8,998 bases of DNA from DATKYV01 sp035528275 (lineage in GTDB: Bacteria > Acidobacteriota > Terriglobia > UBA7540): the NCBI GenBank assembly GCA_035528275.1, contig DATKYV010000031.1, positions 1 to 8,998 of the forward strand, in the 5' to 3' direction. The notes beneath the pieces are model-generated. The model was given only the letters and a program-made list of their open reading frames with translations. It made no database searches and was not told where the DNA came from. Shown here in pieces: positions 5,834-8,998 of the stretch (the first letter of the stretch is position 1; each line of letters starts with the position of its first letter). The translations under genes were made by a program, and so were the position numbers.

Positions 5834-5910
5834 TGGTCGGGGTGGACAGACTCGAACTGTCGACTTCGTGGTCCCAAACCACGCGCGCTACCAAACTGCG
5901 CTACACCCCG
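5834..5910 (-). tRNA. tRNA-Pro (anticodon TGG), CCA encoded
   Basis: The full cloverleaf can be folded by eye: a 7-bp acceptor CGGGGTG/CACCCCG, D-stem GCGC/GCGC, anticodon stem CGTGG/CCACG with loop TTTGGGA (TGG at positions 34-36), a 5-nt variable loop, and T-stem GACAG/CTGTC with loop TTCGAGT. The discriminator is A and CCA is encoded (5836-5834). The mature body is 74 nt plus CCA. It reads CCA/CCN proline codons. Its 5' 10 nt overlap the end of the methyltransferase ORF. Its 3' end faces the integrase, so it is the likely integration target; the present 3' end is intact and still functional. Confidence 0.95.
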
Positions 5911-6641
5911 CTTTGACTGATCATAAGTATAGCCTGCGCGGGGGTATTAAGCAAGCAAAAACCATGGGCTATGGGCGGGGGGGGGCAGCATTGCCCGGCG
6001 CGAACGAAAAGGGCGAACTTGTGCCCGGAGAAGAAGCCCGACACCGCGAGGCTCTCGATCAGGTTGAACCCGTGGCCTTTCATGATGCCCCGCACGCGGC
6101 GTGTCGACATTGCGGCGAGGTCGTCCTTGCCTTTGATCCTTCTCATCAGGCGGCGGAAGATCGTGTGGGGAGCCTGGGAGTCGCGGAAGGTGACGATGAT
6201 CCACTTCGACGCGGCTTGCGCGAGGGCTTCGAAGTACTTGAGCTGGAGGGCTTCGTCGTGGAGGTGCTGCATCAGCCGGGCGGAGACGATGCCGTCGGCG
6301 CTTAGGGCGTCGAGGTCGAAGACGTTCTTGATCTGGTAGGCGGCGGCTTTGTTGCCGCTGACTTCCCGGCCGACTTCGAGCATCTGGGGTGACATGTCGG
6401 CCATGTGGACCTCCTGGGCGAAGGCGCTGATGACGGGGAAGAACCTGCCGGTGCCGCAGGGGATGTCGAGGATGGTGCGTGCCTTGCCTGCTTTGCGGAG
6501 GAGCCGGCGCAGGATCGAGCACTCCTTGCGGTGCGAGATGCGCTTGCCGAGGCGGGCGTATTTGCGCTTGTAGTGTGCGGCGCCTTCCTTGGAGAGGTAA
6601 TAGTCGGAAGCACAGGGAGTGATGCCGGTGGTGGTGGCCAT
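5901..6641 (-). CDS. class I SAM-dependent methyltransferase
   Basis: The 246-residue protein has the Rossmann-type methyltransferase core. The glycine-rich motif I is ILDIPCGTGRF (about residues 57-67). The acidic loop is in VHMADMSPQMLEVGRE (about 78-93), and SARLMQHLHDEAL is the post-motif region. The substrate cannot be told; small-molecule or lipid methylation is more likely than DNA, as no target-recognition domain or DPPY-type motif is seen. I chose ATG 6641 (GAGGT 7 nt upstream) because family-like sequence starts there (ITPCASDYYLSKEGAAHYK). ATG 6752 with AGGGAG close upstream would add 37 low-complexity residues. Near the C-terminus a run of nine C on the coding strand (5977-5985) is followed by about 26 unlikely residues. 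With eight C the frame would stop at once after it. The stop codon lies inside tRNA-Pro. Confidence 0.8.
   Translation of the reverse strand: MATTTGITPCASDYYLSKEGAAHYKRKYARLGKRISHRKECSILRRLLRKAGKARTILDIPCGTGRFFPVISAFAQEVHMADMSPQMLEVGREVSGNKAAAYQIKNVFDLDALSADGIVSARLMQHLHDEALQLKYFEALAQAASKWIIVTFRDSQAPHTIFRRLMRRIKGKDDLAAMSTRRVRGIMKGHGFNLIESLAVSGFFSGHKFALFVRAGQCCPPPPIAHGFCLLNTPAQAILMISQSGV
5926..5954 (-). promoter_or_regulatory. promoter of tRNA-Pro
   Basis: On the minus strand TTGCTT (5954-5949) and TATACT (5931-5926) are 17 bp apart, and the start near 5919 would leave a leader of about 9 nt before the tRNA. This fits an independently transcribed tRNA. It lies inside the 3' end of the methyltransferase ORF as currently read. 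Confidence 0.55.
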
Positions 6642-6863
6642 AACTGGACCTCGTTTCGGGTGGCGGGACGTGGGGACGCGAGGAGACCGTGGTTGGGAAT
6701 CCTGCGCCCGCGAGGTGCGCTCCATAGTGGCGGCGCAATCCCCTGCAAACATTCGCTCCCTCTAGATCATACGAAAATCCCCCGACAGAAACCAGTCGGA
6801 AAGCACAAAATTAGTCTGGGGAGGTCTTTCCTCAGTTCTTCTGCTGTCTGGGCCTGGGCGGCA

Positions 6864-7622
6864 TCACCTGGCCGATTCTTCGAGCTTGCGGATCTTGTCG
6901 CGCAGGCGCGCGGCTTCCTCGAATCGTTGTTCCTTGACGGCAACCTTCAATCTTTCGCGCAGGACTCCGAGCGGGTCGCGGGGGAGGCGATCCCTGAGTT
7001 GGCCGGCCTGCTTGTCGAGGGTCTTGAACTCCTCGGATTTTTCGGCGAGGTTGGGCTGCCCGAAGTCGACGAAGAACTTGCGTATCTCGTCCATTCCTTC
7101 ATGGAGCGCCTTGTATGCGGCGTTGAAATCGTTTTCCTTGAGGGCGAGGTTGGCGCGGCCGCGGGCGTTCATCGTCACCACGTAGGGGCGGTGCTGCTCG
7201 AGGGAGAACTTGTCGGCGTCGGTCTTGGCGTAGGTCTTCACGAGATCGAAGACCTCGAGGTTGCGCTCGGTGTCGCGGGCCACGCCGGAGTAGTCCTCGA
7301 GATTGAAGAGGCTAAGGTAGCGGTAGTAGTATTGGAGGGCCTCGTCGCGAAGGTCGGCGCACTCCTGCTCGCCGAGCTCAAACTGGTCGTCCTTGCTGTC
7401 GGCTTTCATCTTCTCGATGATGGAAGTGAAGTATTCCAGCAGCGAGTCGCAGCCGTAGGGGCGGCTGCCGTCGGGCCTGCCGGATGTCTCCATCTGGAGA
7501 GTGCCGAGCTGAAGGCGCATCTGGATTTTGTCTTTCCCGTCGATGCCCTTGATCCTGCGGACGGTGACCTTGCCGGGGTGGTAGTCCCAGCCTTCGAGAA
7601 TCGGCCTCAAGTCCAAGCTCAT
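6864..7622 (-). CDS. UVR-motif (UvrB/UvrC motif) containing protein
   Basis: The 252-residue protein begins MSLDLRPILEGWDYHPGK, a start strongly conserved in planctomycete UVR-motif proteins. It has a basic beta-rich first part (VTVRRIKG, IQMRLQLGTLQMETSGRPDG) and a helical middle with repeated Glu/Lys/Tyr helices (YYRYLSLFNLEDYSGVARD; LALKENDFNAAYKAL) resembling TPR-like packing. At the end is the UVR motif (LRERLKVAVKEQRFEEAARL, then RDKIRKLEESAR, about residues 219-252). The UVR motif mediates contacts between UvrB and UvrC, and here the rest of the protein is neither. The exact role is unknown. I chose ATG 7622 for family agreement; ATG 7652 adds ten residues, and the ribosome site (AGGGGG) is 12 nt from 7622. 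The gene is intact and has its own promoter at 7673-7701. Confidence 0.8.
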   Translation of the reverse strand: MSLDLRPILEGWDYHPGKVTVRRIKGIDGKDKIQMRLQLGTLQMETSGRPDGSRPYGCDSLLEYFTSIIEKMKADSKDDQFELGEQECADLRDEALQYYYRYLSLFNLEDYSGVARDTERNLEVFDLVKTYAKTDADKFSLEQHRPYVVTMNARGRANLALKENDFNAAYKALHEGMDEIRKFFVDFGQPNLAEKSEEFKTLDKQAGQLRDRLPRDPLGVLRERLKVAVKEQRFEEAARLRDKIRKLEESAR

Positions 7623-7672
7623 TGTGGAAACAGTCCCCCTATGGGCGTACATTGGAGCCCGATGATTTTTCC

Positions 7673-7701
7673 ATTATACGGGTAAGGCAGGCCTTAATCA
7701 A
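7673..7701 (-). promoter_or_regulatory. sigma70-like promoter of the UVR-motif gene
   Basis: TTGATT (7701-7696) and TATAAT (7678-7673) on the minus strand are 17 bp apart. The start near 7666 gives a leader of about 44 nt to ATG 7622. The AT-rich context stands out from the flanks. Confidence 0.7.
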
Positions 7702-7745
7702 AGATTTTAGACGCTAGTGCGGTGCGGAGCTTGGAGCAGCGTGCG

Positions 7746-7820
7746 GGGCGGACGGCGAACGCTGCGTTCGCACGCGAGCTCTTCGAGCGGCCTTCCGAGG
7801 CCGGCGGAATCCGTCCGCCC
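7746..7820. repeat. compact hairpin cluster with alternative outer stem
   Basis: Within 75 bp there are GCGAACGC-T-GCGTTCGC (7755-7771), GCTC-TTC-GAGC (7778-7788), GGCCT-TCCG-AGGCC (7789-7802) and GGCGGA-N5-TCCGCC (7803-7819). In addition GGGCGGACGG (7746-7755) is exactly complementary to CCGTCCGCCC (7811-7820), so the last arm can close either a small hairpin or an outer stem around the other three. It is intergenic, upstream of the UVR-gene promoter. GC-rich repeats of the kind with TAGGGCGG or CCGCCCTA ends occur between genes in many planctomycete genomes, so it may be a REP-like repeat. Confidence 0.6.
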
Positions 7821-7911
7821 TACGTTCGCCATCAACGCGGTAGGGCGGGCGATTGCGGCGTCCAGGTTTTCTGCGACAGAACGCTATAAGGCGCAATGAC
7901 CGGCTTCTGCT

Positions 7912-8097
7912 TCACGTGGACGCCGCAAGCCCACCCCCGGTGCTGCTTTCCGCGCGCTGGAAGACCTGAAACATGGGGCCGTTGGCGGTGTGGAAGACGT
8001 TTGCGCCGCTGCCGTTGAAGACGAAGCGGATGGAAGGATTATCGATCTGGCCGGTGTTCTCGATGAACGCGGCGGGTGCGGCCCGGTACGGCAGCCC
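7912..8097 (-). pseudogene. remnant of an SBBP/beta-propeller-type secreted protein (N-terminal domain)
   Basis: A 61-codon open stretch without a start codon encodes PAAFIENTGQIDNPSIRFVF, then NGSGANVFHTANGPMFQVFQ. The FIEN-x-GQ opening, the Arg-Phe strand and the aromatic-rich end match the N-terminal domain of large secreted SBBP-repeat (DUF7948-like) proteins. These are normally many hundreds of residues long. Here a TGA lies directly upstream (8098-8100) and another stops it at 7912; no signal peptide or repeats remain. It is a gene relic. The assignment rests on one short block and is moderate. Confidence 0.45.
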
Positions 8098-8100
8098 TCA

Positions 8101-8321
8101 TCCATCGAACAATCCGATACCGGAAACCGAGAGAGATACCCCTATAATGGAACTGTACACCATGAAGGCAGCATGTCAAGGAATAGTTCGCCCCGGGCAG
8201 GGGTGAAAAAGCACCCGCATGGCGCCTTGCGGTTTCCGCTATTCCAAACAGCGGCGGCCCTCCGTGCCTCTCGGCTGTTTCGTCAAGCTGAAAAACCCGG
8301 CCTAGCCCGAATGGCTTGAGA
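8101..8321. other. gene-free stretch between the SBBP remnant and the transposase
   Basis: I see no coding sequence that holds. There is a plus-strand TATAAT (8143-8148) without a matching -35. A 7-bp inverted repeat GGAATAG/CTATTCC lies at 8180-8186 and 8239-8245. One end of the IS4-type element should lie here or nearby, but its terminal repeat cannot be recognised without the other end. Confidence 0.3.
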
Positions 8322-8998
8322 TTAAGACGTTTGCATGATTTGCCTCCTCAACACGGGGCGGGGCTGCGTCATCAAGGGGTACTCTTTCGGGCGGCGTTTT
8401 CGAACACGGGGCTCGTGGCGTCCGGGGCGGTGAGGAATCCTGTGTGACGCGACTTTCCGAAGCAGGCGCGCGATCCATCGGGGTGCTGAACCCAGCAGGG
8501 CGAGAGACCGATGGCTGCGGATTTCCTTGACGGCGTCCGACAGGCTCAGGCGCAGCGGATCGACGCCGTGGCGTCTGCCGGCCTCGCCCATGACGGTGCG
8601 GACGAGGTTGTAGGCCAGGGCGTGCGCCCAGATTTCCTTGATCACCGTTTCGGGCTTCTCGGCGTGCAGCAGACTCGCAAGCAAGGACGTTCATGCCCAG
8701 CGAAGTCTTCAGGTGATTCAGGTTGGTTTCCACGTTCCAGCGCCGCCCGTAGAGGGCCGCCAGTTTCTTGCGGGGATATCGCTTGCGATTCAGCAGCGTG
8801 CTCACCAGCGTGACGCAGCAGGTGCGAACGCCGGGCTCTTTGATGCGGAAGCGGACCAGGCGCACCTGCTGCGTGTCGGGCAGGGCCGCGTACTGCTCGG
8901 GCGACATCCACTTGGGCCGCGGACCTTTCTGCCATGTCACCACGCGGTCGGTCCACCCGCCCGGGGGCAGCTTGCGAGTCTGCTGCACGCGGAAGGCA
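8322..8998 (-). pseudogene. IS4-family transposase, C-terminal part, frameshifted and cut by the window edge
   Basis: From the right edge the frame encodes the C-terminal part of a DDE transposase. It includes the IS4 signature Y-x2-R-x3-E-x6-K in LYGRRWNVETNLNHLKTSLG, where the Glu is the third catalytic acid. After MNVLACES the frame shifts (about 8660-8675), and the homologous sequence continues in the next frame as KPETVIKEIWAHALAYNLVR, ending with the family-typical GRHEPRVRKRRPKEYPL and a stop at 8322. The DDE aspartates lie outside the window. One extra base explains the break; it is a dead copy or an assembly indel. The downstream terminal repeat was not identified. Confidence 0.8.

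Larger units (their letters stand above)
973..5836. mobile_element. tRNA-Pro-associated integrative element (left end not seen)
   Basis: An integrase directly beside the 3' end of tRNA-Pro, followed in the same direction by DUF1580, winged-helix and Cys-motif element proteins, is the usual layout of an integrated island or prophage remnant. The tRNA-side boundary should lie in the tRNA 3' part. I searched by eye for a second copy of that tRNA sequence leftwards and found none. The left limit given here is the operon terminator and is only a minimum; the cas3 fragment may or may not belong to the element. Confidence 0.55.

Noticed and set aside
6770..6815. Weak hairpin CCGAC/GTCGG with TTTT as terminator of the UVR gene
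   Set aside because: A stem of 5 bp with an 8-nt loop and GGGGA before the short T-run is too weak to call.
6405..7685. 426-codon plus-strand frame opposite the methyltransferase and UVR genes
   Set aside because: It is the antisense of two recognised genes and full of Val/Leu/Gly/Glu runs typical of reverse frames.
8143..8148. Plus-strand TATAAT as a promoter
   Set aside because: No -35-like hexamer at 16-18 bp and no supported plus-strand gene after it.
8180..8245. GGAATAG/CTATTCC inverted repeat as an IS end or terminator
   Set aside because: 7-bp arms with a 52-nt gap are expected by chance; no T-run and no known IS4 end.

Overview
The window most likely comes from a planctomycete, probably an uncultured Phycisphaerae-like lineage, with GC-rich DNA. 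The evidence is a DUF1580 protein (a family I know only from Planctomycetes), an integrase with the N-terminal arm typical of planctomycete mobile elements, and a UVR-motif protein of a type common in that phylum. No species can be named. Every convincing gene lies on the minus strand, so the text below runs from right to left, which is 5'->3' for the genes.

Right part (8998-5834), chromosomal backbone. At the edge is the C-terminal part of a frameshifted IS4-family transposase. A gene-poor stretch follows, holding a remnant of a secreted SBBP/propeller-type protein and a compact cluster of hairpins. Then come a sigma70-like promoter, an intact UVR-motif protein, an intact SAM-dependent methyltransferase whose stop codon lies inside the next gene, and tRNA-Pro(TGG) with its own promoter and an encoded CCA end.

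Middle part (about 5836-973), an integrated mobile element at the 3' end of tRNA-Pro. It contains a tyrosine recombinase (one-base frameshift), a small overlapping ORF, an unrecognised protein of about 447 codons broken by an in-frame TAG, a DUF1580 protein, and a winged-helix replication/regulatory-type protein. Next is a 440-bp non-coding stretch with an array of ACCAAC-N6-GTTGGT dyads that looks like iterons or an operator. Last is a two-motif Cys-rich protein whose second motif has been scrambled by two compensating frameshifts. A rho-independent terminator closes the unit at 1015-973. No second copy of the tRNA end was found, so the far end of the element is not in the window or has decayed.

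Left part (928-1). A near-consensus promoter (TTGACA-N16-TATAAT), with a 12-bp palindrome at its start site and a hairpin leader, drives a truncated Cas3 HD-nuclease fragment. There is no helicase, Cascade gene or CRISPR array. A second full-consensus promoter (TTGACA-N17-TATAAT) overlaps the last codons of that fragment and points off the left edge.

Taken together this is a decaying integrative element next to tRNA-Pro, with backbone genes intact on one side and a cas3 remnant on the other. No complete new system is visible. The most interesting items are the dyad array beside the winged-helix gene, the compensating-frameshift Cys protein, the interrupted unknown element gene, and the strong regulated promoter in front of a cas3 relic.
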